DNA of 27,266 bases from an uncultured Porphyromonas sp. Lineage in GTDB: Bacteria; Bacteroidota; Bacteroidia; Bacteroidales; Porphyromonadaceae. This document shows, one piece after another, positions 8,140 to 15,954 of this stretch; position 1 is the first letter of the stretch; each line of letters begins with the position of its first letter. Where the stretch lies: the NCBI RefSeq assembly GCF_915070105.1, contig NZ_CAJZFJ010000027.1:1-27266 (forward strand), written 5' to 3'. The position numbers and the translations under genes were made by a program. The notes under the pieces were generated by a model. That model searched no databases and was not told where the DNA came from. It worked only from the letters and a program-made list of their open reading frames with translations.

Positions 8140-10224
8140 TTAGTTATTGAGATCTACGATGACACCCCCAGCGAGGTACATCGGGTTGTAGGGATACTTG
8201 TACATCGCTAGGCGGGAGCTGGTAGCGAAGGCCTCGGTGACGTTGTACATCTGGAGGAAGAAGCGGGCGCGCTTCAGACGGAAGTTGGCATAGGCATTGA
8301 TCAGCGGAGCCTCCCCCCCAATCTTGCCCTCCGTCTGTAGGATGAACTGCTGGGTCGTCGGTAGGTAGTAGGGTGCGTGGTAGGCGCTGTGCCAGTAGGC
8401 CTTGAGCCCTAGGTCTATGCGCATGACTTGAGCTACGAGGAAGCGTAGGTAGACATCTGCCGCCGCAGTGAGCTGGGGGAGAGGAAGCACAGAGGGCTGT
8501 GAGGAGGTCTGGTAGGCGGCCTCTACATCCCAGTTGAGTAGGCCTGCGCTCCCCGTCTGCCTTGCCCGTAGGGAGAGGACTTGGATGATGTCGGAGTATT
8601 GGCTGGGTTCGCCCTTGGCTCCGTAGTAGATGTAGTTCTGCAGGCTTGCCGTGCGTGCCTCGAGCTGGGTGCCCCAGGAGCTGAGGTGCACCTTGCCCCC
8701 GAGCTCGAGACGGCGGGTGAACTTTAGGTCCTTGTCCCACCAGCCATAGGTGCCGTGGTGATGAGCTGCGAAGTAGGAGGGACGAGCATTGTCGATGTAG
8801 GTGTCAGCCTCGAGGGCAAACTCACGATGGAAGAGGCGGAAGGCCGTGCGTATATCCCCCTCCAGGCGAAAGGCACCGAGATCAGAGCCGAGCACACCGA
8901 GCTCCCCCCGAGCAGAGAAGTTGAGCCCTGTGCCCTCCCTGCGCTCCATGAGTCCCCCGACGAAGGTCGAGGAGAAGCGGTCGGTCACCCCATAGAGATG
9001 TGTCGTGGCATCGGGGTTCTTCGCCCAGTATTGCTCCTGACGTACATAGGCCGATAGGCCGAACTTCACCCAGGGACGGAAGCCCTCCATGAGCGAGAGG
9101 GCGAGGGTGTTGTGCAGGGTAGTGAGCTGGGCGGTATCGTTGGGGTAGGCATACGGGATGGGGGTACCTCCACCACTCGGAGTACGGGTCTGTGTCGTCA
9201 CGGGATCGCCGAAGACAGTCTTCCAGAGGTTGTTCTCCCCCTGAGCTTGTAGGCGACGGCTCTGCTTGTTGTAGTAGGTCGTCAGGGACACCCCACCGAC
9301 GGGCACGAAGTAGGTGGAGTCGAGCCGAAGGCTATCCCCCGAGCGTGAGGCCTCCTCTAGCTCCCGATCCGTAGGGGTACGACGGACACTCCGATAGCTC
9401 CCTAGGCGATAGGTCTGGGCGAGGTAGGCATGACCTGCACGGATGCGGTTCGTCAGGGGCTCGGTGATCAGGACGGGGATATCCTTGGCACTGACCTTGG
9501 TGCGCCCGTTGGTGTTGTAGCGGTCGGGATTGAGGATGTAGTCGGAGTTGGTGATCCCACCGTTTTCCTGCTGCTTGTAGTAGTCGTTGGCCACGTAGGC
9601 ATAGAGCTCGTAGCGGTCGGCTCGGTAGCTGGCGAAGAGGCGATAGCGTGCGTCCTTGCTGCGGCTATTGGTATAGAAGCCCTGGGCATTGCGGTAGTCG
9701 AAGTTTGCCCCGAAGTTGATCTCTCGCCCCATGTTCACCCCGAAGTCCCCCGCTACGACGTCTTCACTCTCGTTGGTCTTGAAGTTGCGCTGATAGCGTA
9801 CGAAGGTGAAGGGCGTCTTCGTGTCGTAGAAGCGTACCTCCTCGGGGGTGTAGAGCATACGATAGTAGCCGTCGGTGTAGAAGAAGTCTCCCACACGACG
9901 AGGTCGGTCGAAGAAGAGCTTCGCCTGCCAGACGTGGTTCATATTCCCCTGATAGGCCGTCCCTAGGGAACGGAACTCTGGGGATATGTACTCAAAGGTG
10001 TAGTGGGTGAGCGTATCAGGCATCTGCACCTGCACCGCTCTGGCGACGCTGGGGGTGATGCGGTAGGCACGTAGCTTGTCACCACGCACCATCTTGATCT
10101 CATCGGGGATCTCTACGACGTCTCGTACCTCGTAGGGACTATAGGTGCGCCGCTCGGGCACCTGCGCCTGTGCTACGGCACTCACGAGTAGCAGCACAGT
10201 CAGTAGTATGGTCTGTAATCTCAT
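8140..10224 (-). CDS. Putative outer-membrane porin (Porin_10-like)
   Basis: This 694-residue protein has a signal peptide (1-20, ending AVAQA). After it come a short extension rich in charged residues (RRTYSPYEVRDVVEIPDE) and a long series of amphipathic beta strands with many aromatic residues, for example VNMGREINFGANFDYR and YRLFASYRADRYELYAYVAND. The protein ends in a hydrophobic strand (MYLAGGVIVDLNN). This is the pattern of the Bacteroidota putative porin family, a large barrel without the TonB plug. It lies 32 bases after the CDF transporter gene and 14 bases before the solute-binding gene, suggesting an envelope transport cluster. The solute carried is unknown. Confidence 0.78.
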   Translation of the reverse strand: MRLQTILLTVLLLVSAVAQAQVPERRTYSPYEVRDVVEIPDEIKMVRGDKLRAYRITPSVARAVQVQMPDTLTHYTFEYISPEFRSLGTAYQGNMNHVWQAKLFFDRPRRVGDFFYTDGYYRMLYTPEEVRFYDTKTPFTFVRYQRNFKTNESEDVVAGDFGVNMGREINFGANFDYRNAQGFYTNSRSKDARYRLFASYRADRYELYAYVANDYYKQQENGGITNSDYILNPDRYNTNGRTKVSAKDIPVLITEPLTNRIRAGHAYLAQTYRLGSYRSVRRTPTDRELEEASRSGDSLRLDSTYFVPVGGVSLTTYYNKQSRRLQAQGENNLWKTVFGDPVTTQTRTPSGGGTPIPYAYPNDTAQLTTLHNTLALSLMEGFRPWVKFGLSAYVRQEQYWAKNPDATTHLYGVTDRFSSTFVGGLMERREGTGLNFSARGELGVLGSDLGAFRLEGDIRTAFRLFHREFALEADTYIDNARPSYFAAHHHGTYGWWDKDLKFTRRLELGGKVHLSSWGTQLEARTASLQNYIYYGAKGEPSQYSDIIQVLSLRARQTGSAGLLNWDVEAAYQTSSQPSVLPLPQLTAAADVYLRFLVAQVMRIDLGLKAYWHSAYHAPYYLPTTQQFILQTEGKIGGEAPLINAYANFRLKRARFFLQMYNVTEAFATSSRLAMYKYPYNPMYLAGGVIVDLNN

Positions 10225-10256
10225 CTAATATCTATTGATAAGGCAGCTCTCTCCTC

Positions 10257-11348
10257 CTAGCAGTGCTCCATCCCACAGCTACAACCCCTAGGGTCGAGCT
10301 CGATGGTGATGTGCTCCAGCTGGTAGCGAGAGGCTACTCGGCGAACCTCCTGCTTGAGCTCAGCCCAAGCCCCGGGGGTGGGGTAGCTCGGACAGTCAAA
10401 GACGAGGTGCAGCGAGGCAATATGCTGCTCCCCGTTGAGCGTCCATATATGTACGTCGTGTACCGAGAGGACGCCTCGTAGGGCTTCGACTTCGTGTACG
10501 AAGCCCTCTTGGTCTACCTCCACGGGAACCCCCTGTAGGAGGATGCGGAAGTTGTCACGGAGGTTGAAGTACACATTGTACAATATCCACGCAGTGATCC
10601 CCAGAGAGAGCAGAGGGTCAAGGATCGGAAGATCGACAAAGTACATCACGACACTGACGATCAGCACTGCTATCCACCCCAGCACATCCTCCATCAGGTG
10701 TAGGCGCATGGAGCGTTCGTTCAGGGAGTGTCCCCCGCTCATACGCCAGGCTGCATAGCCGTTGATCAGGAGGCCGAAGATAGCCAGTAAGAACATCCCC
10801 TCGGCGTGGGGGCGTGCAGGATGGATGATGCGCTCAATGGACTCTGTGATGACGAAGAACGAGCCGACCAGTAGGATCACTGATATAAGCAACGAGCCGA
10901 GGAGCGAGAACCGCTTGTAGCCGTAGCTGAAGTAGCGGTCACGCCCCTTCTTCGAGAGTCGCTCCAGATACCAAGCGACACCGAGCGAACAGGAGTCTCC
11001 GAGGTCGTGTAGCGAGTCCGAGAGGATGGCGACACTCCCCGTATAGAGCCCCCCGACGAGCTCGACGGCTGCGAAGAAGAGGTTCAGCAGGAAGGCTACG
11101 AGGATATTCCCCTCCGCATGGTGATGATGGTGGTGATGGTGTCCGTGGCCATGACTATGCGCATGGCTATGGGTATGAGCGTCGTCGTGGCAGTGCCCGT
11201 CGTGCTCATGCTTATGGTCGTGCTCATGAGGGTGCTCATGAGTGTGACAGTGGTGCCCCTCCTCGTGTTGGTCGTGGCTGTGTGCTCCTTCGTGCTCCTG
11301 GTGGGTTAGCTCTGCACTTTCATTATGCTGGTCGTCATCGTGTCCCAT
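10257..11348 (-). CDS. Cation diffusion facilitator, zinc-type, with long His-rich N terminus
   Basis: This 363-residue inner-membrane exporter moves Zn2+ or similar divalent metal out of the cytoplasm in exchange for protons. Residues 2-78 are extremely rich in His, Asp and Glu, with eight His in a row near 70-77, and probably bind metal. The two transport-site motifs typical of zinc CDFs are intact: HDLGD at 114-118 and HLMED at 217-221. Six membrane segments fit between about 81 and 260, followed by the cytoplasmic dimer domain (VHDVHIWTLNGEQHIASLH). The C terminus ends CSCGMEHC, an extra likely metal site. It heads the cluster with the putative porin and the solute-binding protein, with a -7 element at 11400-11407. 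Confidence 0.93.
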   Translation of the reverse strand: MGHDDDQHNESAELTHQEHEGAHSHDQHEEGHHCHTHEHPHEHDHKHEHDGHCHDDAHTHSHAHSHGHGHHHHHHHHAEGNILVAFLLNLFFAAVELVGGLYTGSVAILSDSLHDLGDSCSLGVAWYLERLSKKGRDRYFSYGYKRFSLLGSLLISVILLVGSFFVITESIERIIHPARPHAEGMFLLAIFGLLINGYAAWRMSGGHSLNERSMRLHLMEDVLGWIAVLIVSVVMYFVDLPILDPLLSLGITAWILYNVYFNLRDNFRILLQGVPVEVDQEGFVHEVEALRGVLSVHDVHIWTLNGEQHIASLHLVFDCPSYPTPGAWAELKQEVRRVASRYQLEHITIELDPRGCSCGMEHC

Positions 11349-11399
11349 TCTCTGATAGCTTTGAAGTCCTAATTATACACTATTGAGCTTGTTGTATCA

Positions 11400-11407
11400 C
11401 AAAAGTA
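11400..11407 (-). promoter_or_regulatory. Putative -7 element for the CDF transporter
   Basis: The minus strand reads TACTTTTG, matching TAnnTTTG, 52 bases before the start codon. No good -33 match was found. Confidence 0.45.
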
Positions 11408-11461
11408 CAACTATTTAGGCGTACGATACGAGAGGCTCTAGGGGAACCCCCTCCCCTCACC

Positions 11462-12808
11462 CTAGGGGTGTGGAGCACGATGAGCCTGTAGGCGGGCTCT
11501 CCATACGAGGAAGAAAGCGAAGAAGACAAGCCCCTTCAGCACAGAGGTCAGGCAGATCGCCCACCAGGCTGCCTCTAGCCCCCAGCCTAGGGAGACGAAG
11601 AGTAATACCATCGGGATGCGCAGATACGTCCCCACAATCCCTATCCCTGCGGATAGGTAGGTCTTGCCTAGACCGTTGAATAGCCCCCCAGTCGTGATCT
11701 CCAGCATCATAAACATTTGGCTGAGCCCCACGATCCTGAGGTAGACCCCACCGGCAATATAGGCCTCTCGCTCGGGGACGATGAGCGAGAAGAGCTCCTC
11801 ACTGAACAAGAGAAAGGCTAGCATCCCCACGAAGCCCACCGAGAGCGTGAAGGTGAGAGCTCTTCGGTAGACCTCATACACACGGCGTAGGTGGCCAGCT
11901 GCCCAGTTTTGCCCTACGATAGCCACTAGGGCGGTCGTCACACCGTTGGCGGTATTCCAGGTCAAGGCCTCGATCTGTGCCCCCGTGGTCATCGTGGCGA
12001 CCCCGATATGCCCACCGATGCGAGAGACCACCCCACCCATATAGATGCTCACGAAGGCAAAGAGGACATTGAGTAGGACGACGGGTACGCCGACCTTCAG
12101 GATACGTAGCACGTAGGTCCTACGTAGGCGGACAAAGAAGGGGAAGCTATCGAAGAGCTTATCTCGCTGAGCCTTCCTCACGAAGAGGAAGAGTACCACC
12201 GTCTGGCTGATCACTGTGGCGAGGGCAGCCCCTTGTACTCCCCAGCCGAAGAGGTGGATGAAGAGCGGGTCTAGGAGCATATTGCACCCTAGACCAATGC
12301 ACATGATGCGGAAGGGAACCTTGCTGTGCCCAATGGCGTTGTACAGTCCCGTGAGGGTAGCCGTTAGGAAGATCTCGGGGAAGCCAATGAGGCTCACATA
12401 CATATAGCTCAGAGCGTCGTGACGGACTCCCTCCTCTAGGCTATAGAGATCGACCATAGGCTCGGCACAGAGTGCATAGCCGATGGTCAGGAGTGTGCCC
12501 ACGAGGAGACTCATCGAGACGTTGTGCGAGGCATATCGTCCCGCCTCCCTCAGCTCTCCCGAGCCGACACAGTGGGAGATGGTGACTTCACAGCCCGTCT
12601 TGTTAAGCCAAGCCACAGAGTTGGCTATCCAAATAAAGACGGAGACCACTCCTACAGCTGCTAGAGCCTCGCTACTTAGTCGCCCCAGCCAAGCCATGTC
12701 GGTGAAGCTATATGCGATCTGCACGAAGGAGGTACCCATGATGGGTAGAGCCTGCTGGTAGAGCAGTCTCGTGAGGTCACCCTGCGTCAGATCCTTGACC
12801 TTACTCAT
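11462..12808 (-). CDS. MATE family efflux transporter
   Basis: This 448-residue inner-membrane protein has twelve likely membrane segments and the MATE features: N-terminal LPIMGTSFVQIAYSFTDMAWLGRLSSEALAAVGV, a middle repeat VGVPVVLLNVLFAFVSIYMGGVVSRIGG that echoes the first half, and VAIVGQNWAAGHLRRVYEV. MATE proteins expel cationic drugs or metabolites using a Na+ or proton gradient; the substrate here is not predictable. It is transcribed on its own: a -7 element at 12970-12977 lies 162 bases upstream and the long leader contains a 28-bp tandem repeat. Its stop lies 113 bases before the CDF gene. Confidence 0.9.
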   Translation of the reverse strand: MSKVKDLTQGDLTRLLYQQALPIMGTSFVQIAYSFTDMAWLGRLSSEALAAVGVVSVFIWIANSVAWLNKTGCEVTISHCVGSGELREAGRYASHNVSMSLLVGTLLTIGYALCAEPMVDLYSLEEGVRHDALSYMYVSLIGFPEIFLTATLTGLYNAIGHSKVPFRIMCIGLGCNMLLDPLFIHLFGWGVQGAALATVISQTVVLFLFVRKAQRDKLFDSFPFFVRLRRTYVLRILKVGVPVVLLNVLFAFVSIYMGGVVSRIGGHIGVATMTTGAQIEALTWNTANGVTTALVAIVGQNWAAGHLRRVYEVYRRALTFTLSVGFVGMLAFLLFSEELFSLIVPEREAYIAGGVYLRIVGLSQMFMMLEITTGGLFNGLGKTYLSAGIGIVGTYLRIPMVLLFVSLGWGLEAAWWAICLTSVLKGLVFFAFFLVWRARLQAHRAPHP

Positions 12809-12840
12809 CTAATTATTGGTTGTGATCCCCTAGGGTATAT

Positions 12841-12918
12841 CCTTTGCTCTTGGGTAGCTCCTTTGCTCCCTTTGCTCTTGGGTAATTCCTCTGCTTCCTT
12901 TGCTCCCTTTACTTATGG
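12841..12918. repeat. 28-bp tandem repeat in MATE leader
   Basis: Two near-identical 28-base units lie at 12841-12868 and 12869-12896, with a degraded third from 12897. Shared core CCTTTGCTCTTGGGTA. The array lies between the predicted promoter and the start codon of the MATE gene, so it would be in the mRNA leader. Confidence 0.75.
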
Positions 12919-12969
12919 AGTAGGACAGAGGTTATACACTCTAGGGGTGTATCTTACGAATTTGAGGCA

Positions 12970-12977
12970 CAAAGGTA
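12970..12977 (-). promoter_or_regulatory. Putative -7 element for the MATE gene
   Basis: The minus strand reads TACCTTTG, a TAnnTTTG match. An inverted repeat ATACAC/GTGTAT (about 12934-12952) lies just downstream and could be an operator; this is weak. Confidence 0.45.
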
Positions 12978-13007
12978 CACTATTTCCCTCTGTGTGAGCC
13001 CTCCTTA

Positions 13008-13017
13008 TCCACCTAAT
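13008..13017. repeat. Left target-site duplication of MITE copy B
   Basis: TCCACCTAAT directly precedes the element and is repeated exactly at 13385-13394. Confidence 0.85.
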
Positions 13018-13384
13018 CAGGGCCGACGCATGATCTCGCTCGCACTCCTGCCTTTGGATCTTCGGGAATATTATTTCTTATCCTAGGGAGCCTTAGCCCA
13101 TCCCTAGAGATCCTACGTATTATCCCCAAGGAATAGACATACGAGCTAGCCCTAGAGAGGAGATACCTAGAGCGCACTTGTGTACACGCGTGTATACAGT
13201 TGTGTACACGTGGGTATACAGTTGTGTACACACGTGTACACTCATCCCTCCTAGGTAGGAGGTATTCGCTTGGCATATCTAGACTAGGATATAGATACTT
13301 CTATCTTCTATCTTCGGCTTATGCTCCTTGACGACCTTGCCCTCGCACTACCTCGCACTATGGTGATTTCATGCGTCAGCCCTG
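13018..13384 (-). mobile_element. MITE-like non-autonomous element, copy B
   Basis: This 367-bp element is the inverted partner of 66-411. Its ends are CAGGGCCGACGCA and TGCGTCAGCCCTG, matching at 12 of 13 positions when inverted. An exact 10-bp duplication lies outside each end (13008-13017 and 13385-13394). It is longer than copy A mainly through two short internal duplications, around 13307-13320 and 13336-13362. The palindrome ladder (13180-13241) and the 43-bp block (13089-13131) are retained. It sits 32 bases past the stop codon of the helix-hairpin-helix gene and may have separated that gene from its terminator. No transposase is encoded. Confidence 0.85.
13180..13241. repeat. Helically phased palindrome ladder in MITE copy B
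   Basis: Six palindromes centred at about 13183.5, 13194.5, 13205.5, 13216.5, 13227.5 and 13237.5 give spacings of 11, 11, 11, 11 and 10 bp. Over the 76 bases that include the ladder, copies A and B differ at three positions, and the GTRTAYAC-type cores stay palindromic or nearly so. Confidence 0.8.
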
Positions 13385-13394
13385 TCCACCTAAT
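13385..13394. repeat. Right target-site duplication of MITE copy B
   Basis: TCCACCTAAT repeats 13008-13017 exactly, directly outside the element end at 13384. Confidence 0.85.
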
Positions 13395-13416
13395 AGCTCC
13401 GTAGTATGAGGATAAG

Positions 13417-15378
13417 CTAGTGGCGGTAGTGGAGGGTGAGGACAGCTAAGGTCATCGAGGGGCGGGTCTCTACACGCTGGTGCTGGTGCAGGAGCTTGGC
13501 CTCGAGGGTGTAAGCATAGGAGGGTTGCCAGCGTAGACGCATCCCTACATCAAACCCTTCGCCGAAGAGGAGCGTAGAGGTGTATTCGTAGCGTACCCGA
13601 GGGTGTGCCGCATAGAGCCTTGCCTGCCAGTCCTGAGCACGGAAGTAGTCGGCGAAGAGCCCGACACGTAGCTGATCACTTAGCGAGAGCCGTATATCTG
13701 CTAGGACTGCCCAGCTGGGGCTGCTCTTGGCCTTCGCCCAGCTATAGGTGAGTGCTCCCGTCCACCCCTCTCCCTCATGACGCAGGCCTAGGCTGAGGCG
13801 CTGTGCTCGATCTCCCACAGCCAGCTGCCGCTTACGAAGAGAGGCTAGGAGCAGTGTGCTCCCTGCCCGATCGATACCCAGCTCTAGGTGTGCCCCATAG
13901 TCCCAGCCCCGATGCTTTGGGGAGAGGCTATCCCGCTCGGAGAGCCTTCGGTAGCCGCCAGCATAGATCTGTAGCTGTAGGGATCGGATAGGTAGAGGGG
14001 GGCTCCATAGGGCTCGTATGCCCTCCTCGTCATTTGGGCGAAGGCTATGCGTACCACTTCGCCCATAGTAGCTCCAGTAGTCGGGTGCGATATGCCAGTA
14101 GGAGAAGCGTGCATCGCCGAGCGTCATCTGCTGTAGGCTCAGGTGCTGGATCAGTGCCCATGCCCCGAGCATATTCCGACTGAGCTCGCCACTGAGTCTC
14201 AGGTGTCCCTGCCTACTCTGCCACCCGTAGGATAGGCTGAGGGCAGAGCTCGAGGAGAGCCCCCGTAGGTGTGGACGGTGCGAAGCCCCCGTAGCTACAG
14301 CTAGTGGATACCTTCGCCAGTCGTGGTACAAGGCTTGCAGAGAGATATGCCCCCGTGACGCTCTGTACTCGATCCAGCCACCGAGGAGGCGACTGGGGAT
14401 CTTCCTCTGATGGCGCCATTCCGTCGGGGTGCGGTGTAGCCCCGTCTCCGAGAGCCCTACGATATGCCCCTCTTCGTCGATCCTGCCATCGAGGCTACGT
14501 GAGGAGGCGAAGGCTCCTATCCGCCAGTGCTCCTGCCCCATCTCTAGGGCAATACCTCGGCTAAAGTCGCTCTCTGTGCTGGAGCGAAGGGGGCGGATCC
14601 CCTCGGGAAGACGAGGGGAGAGCGCTCGGAAGCTCATCGGGTACACCCCCTGCCCTAGGAGTAGTCCACAGCCACGGGAGACCCGATAGTCCCCGAGGAC
14701 GAACTGACGTAGGAGCCCTCGCTGGGTGAGCGCCCAGTGGAGGTTGTAGCTGTCGAAGCCTCGGTGTCCGTCATAGCTCCACGGCTCGCCAGCATCCTTC
14801 TCGGCGCTGATGTAGAGACTGCTCGCACGTGCACTGCGGTAATGTAAGCGTAGCAGTAGCGCACTATTGCCCCCGAGGTAGCTCTGTCTCTGCGGGGATA
14901 GCTGTCGTGTACTTGCTCTTCCCCCGACCTCAAGGCGTCCCTCTCCCCCTCGTTGCTCCACCTCAGAGGGTGGGCTACAGGTGAGGACGGGGAGTAGGAG
15001 GCTGATGAGTCTGCTATCCCACCCTTGTATGAGCTTGAGGTCGCCTAGCTCACGGAAGGGGCCATAGAGTCTGCGATAGTCGATGAAGTGGGTGATCTGT
15101 ATATCCCGTATGAAGGGGATACGCTGGAGTTCCTCGGGTAGTAGTTGGTTGATGTCTAGGGGAGCTTGGCTGAGCTCGTCATAGAGCTGCTGGATCTCTG
15201 TCGCCTCCTCTTCCGAGAGTAGACCTAGGTGCCTCTGCTCCTCGATATAGTCCTCCCAGGGATGAGCCTGTCGGGGTAGGCTATCCTGCTGGGCGGACAA
15301 CTTTAGAGGAGCGAGGAGTAAGGCTAGGGTGGCGGTGAGGAATAAATACCGAATAAAGCGTATGTAGTGTGTAGGCAT
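13417..15378 (-). CDS. Secreted helix-hairpin-helix protein with C-terminal beta-barrel-like region
   Basis: This 653-residue protein begins with a signal peptide (about 1-29, ending LKLSAQ). Residues about 73-125 (PLDINQLLPEELQRIPFI, then YGPFRELGDLKLI) match the ComEA-type helix-hairpin-helix repeat that binds DNA without sequence preference. From about 155 to the end the chain is built of alternating aromatic and polar strands (LRLHYRSARASSLYISAE, WTGALTYSWAKA, VGMRLRWQPSYAYTLEAKL) and ends in a likely terminal barrel strand MTLAVLTLHYRH. This suggests an outer-membrane barrel with a periplasmic DNA-binding-like domain. The family is common in Bacteroidota but its function is not established to my knowledge. 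The gene is 24 bases after the DUF1697 gene, so they may be co-transcribed. Confidence 0.75.
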   Translation of the reverse strand: MPTHYIRFIRYLFLTATLALLLAPLKLSAQQDSLPRQAHPWEDYIEEQRHLGLLSEEEATEIQQLYDELSQAPLDINQLLPEELQRIPFIRDIQITHFIDYRRLYGPFRELGDLKLIQGWDSRLISLLLPVLTCSPPSEVEQRGGEGRLEVGGRASTRQLSPQRQSYLGGNSALLLRLHYRSARASSLYISAEKDAGEPWSYDGHRGFDSYNLHWALTQRGLLRQFVLGDYRVSRGCGLLLGQGVYPMSFRALSPRLPEGIRPLRSSTESDFSRGIALEMGQEHWRIGAFASSRSLDGRIDEEGHIVGLSETGLHRTPTEWRHQRKIPSRLLGGWIEYRASRGHISLQALYHDWRRYPLAVATGASHRPHLRGLSSSSALSLSYGWQSRQGHLRLSGELSRNMLGAWALIQHLSLQQMTLGDARFSYWHIAPDYWSYYGRSGTHSLRPNDEEGIRALWSPPLPIRSLQLQIYAGGYRRLSERDSLSPKHRGWDYGAHLELGIDRAGSTLLLASLRKRQLAVGDRAQRLSLGLRHEGEGWTGALTYSWAKAKSSPSWAVLADIRLSLSDQLRVGLFADYFRAQDWQARLYAAHPRVRYEYTSTLLFGEGFDVGMRLRWQPSYAYTLEAKLLHQHQRVETRPSMTLAVLTLHYRH

Positions 15379-15402
15379 GGTAAGGTCAGTTGGGGGGCCG
15401 TA

Positions 15403-15954
15403 CTAGTCGGAGGGGGTAATAGCCTCGGCGAGCTCGATGAGACGTGCGAGGGTATTGCGGTTGCGAGTCGTAGCGGTGAACTTGAGTTTCTTCTCTAGGA
15501 AGTTATTGCTTAGCTTCGATCTACTTGCATCCTTCGGGAGGTACATATAGAGTCTGCCCTCTACCATACGGAGCTCCTCCTCCCCGAAGTCCTCTTGACA
15601 GAGGGCTGCTATTCGCTTCGGGTCAATGGGCTCCATCGTAGAGGTATAGAATACCCGATCCTGCTGGTATTCGTCACCGAAGGGGTTGCCTCGGAGGTGC
15701 TTCTTGAGCTCGCTAGCGTCGGTGGTGATGACTTGTAGCTCCGCACCGCAATAGGCTCGTATGATCTCTGCGATACGTACGGAGGTCTCCTCCTTAGATA
15801 GGGGTGAGCGAAGGACGATATTCCCGCTTTGTATATAGGTCGTGACCTCGGCGAACTCCTCCGCCTCGATGGCATCACGTAGCTCTGTCATCTTGGGGAT
15901 ACGGTTCTTGCCGGAGGGCATTACCCCTCTGAGGAGGACGATGTAGATGTGCAT
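15403..15954 (-). CDS. DUF1697 domain protein
   Basis: This 183-residue cytoplasmic protein carries the DUF1697 signature at its N terminus: YIVLLRGVMPSGKNRIPKMTELRDAI, then VTTYIQSGNIVL. The C-terminal half has NNFLEKKLKFTATTRNRNTLARLIELA, also typical. The function of the family is unknown. A longer frame starts at 16014, but the added 20 residues lie inside the neighbouring gene and precede the usual family start MxIYIVLLRGV, so Met at 15952-15954 is chosen. The first 34 bases overlap the end of the upstream gene (15921-16628). Confidence 0.85.
   Translation of the reverse strand: MHIYIVLLRGVMPSGKNRIPKMTELRDAIEAEEFAEVTTYIQSGNIVLRSPLSKEETSVRIAEIIRAYCGAELQVITTDASELKKHLRGNPFGDEYQQDRVFYTSTMEPIDPKRIAALCQEDFGEEELRMVEGRLYMYLPKDASRSKLSNNFLEKKLKFTATTRNRNTLARLIELAEAITPSD

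Noticed and set aside
9430..9966. 178-codon plus-strand frame inside the putative porin gene
   Set aside because: Antisense to the porin frame, with a low-complexity Val/Gly/Glu composition and no recognisable motif.
11118..11309. Met- and Val-rich plus-strand frame
   Set aside because: It is the antisense of the His-rich N terminus of the CDF transporter.
66..13384. Composite transposon bounded by the two inverted MITE copies
   Set aside because: Each copy has its own different 10-bp duplication directly at both of its ends, so each inserted separately; the DNA between them is ordinary chromosomal genes.
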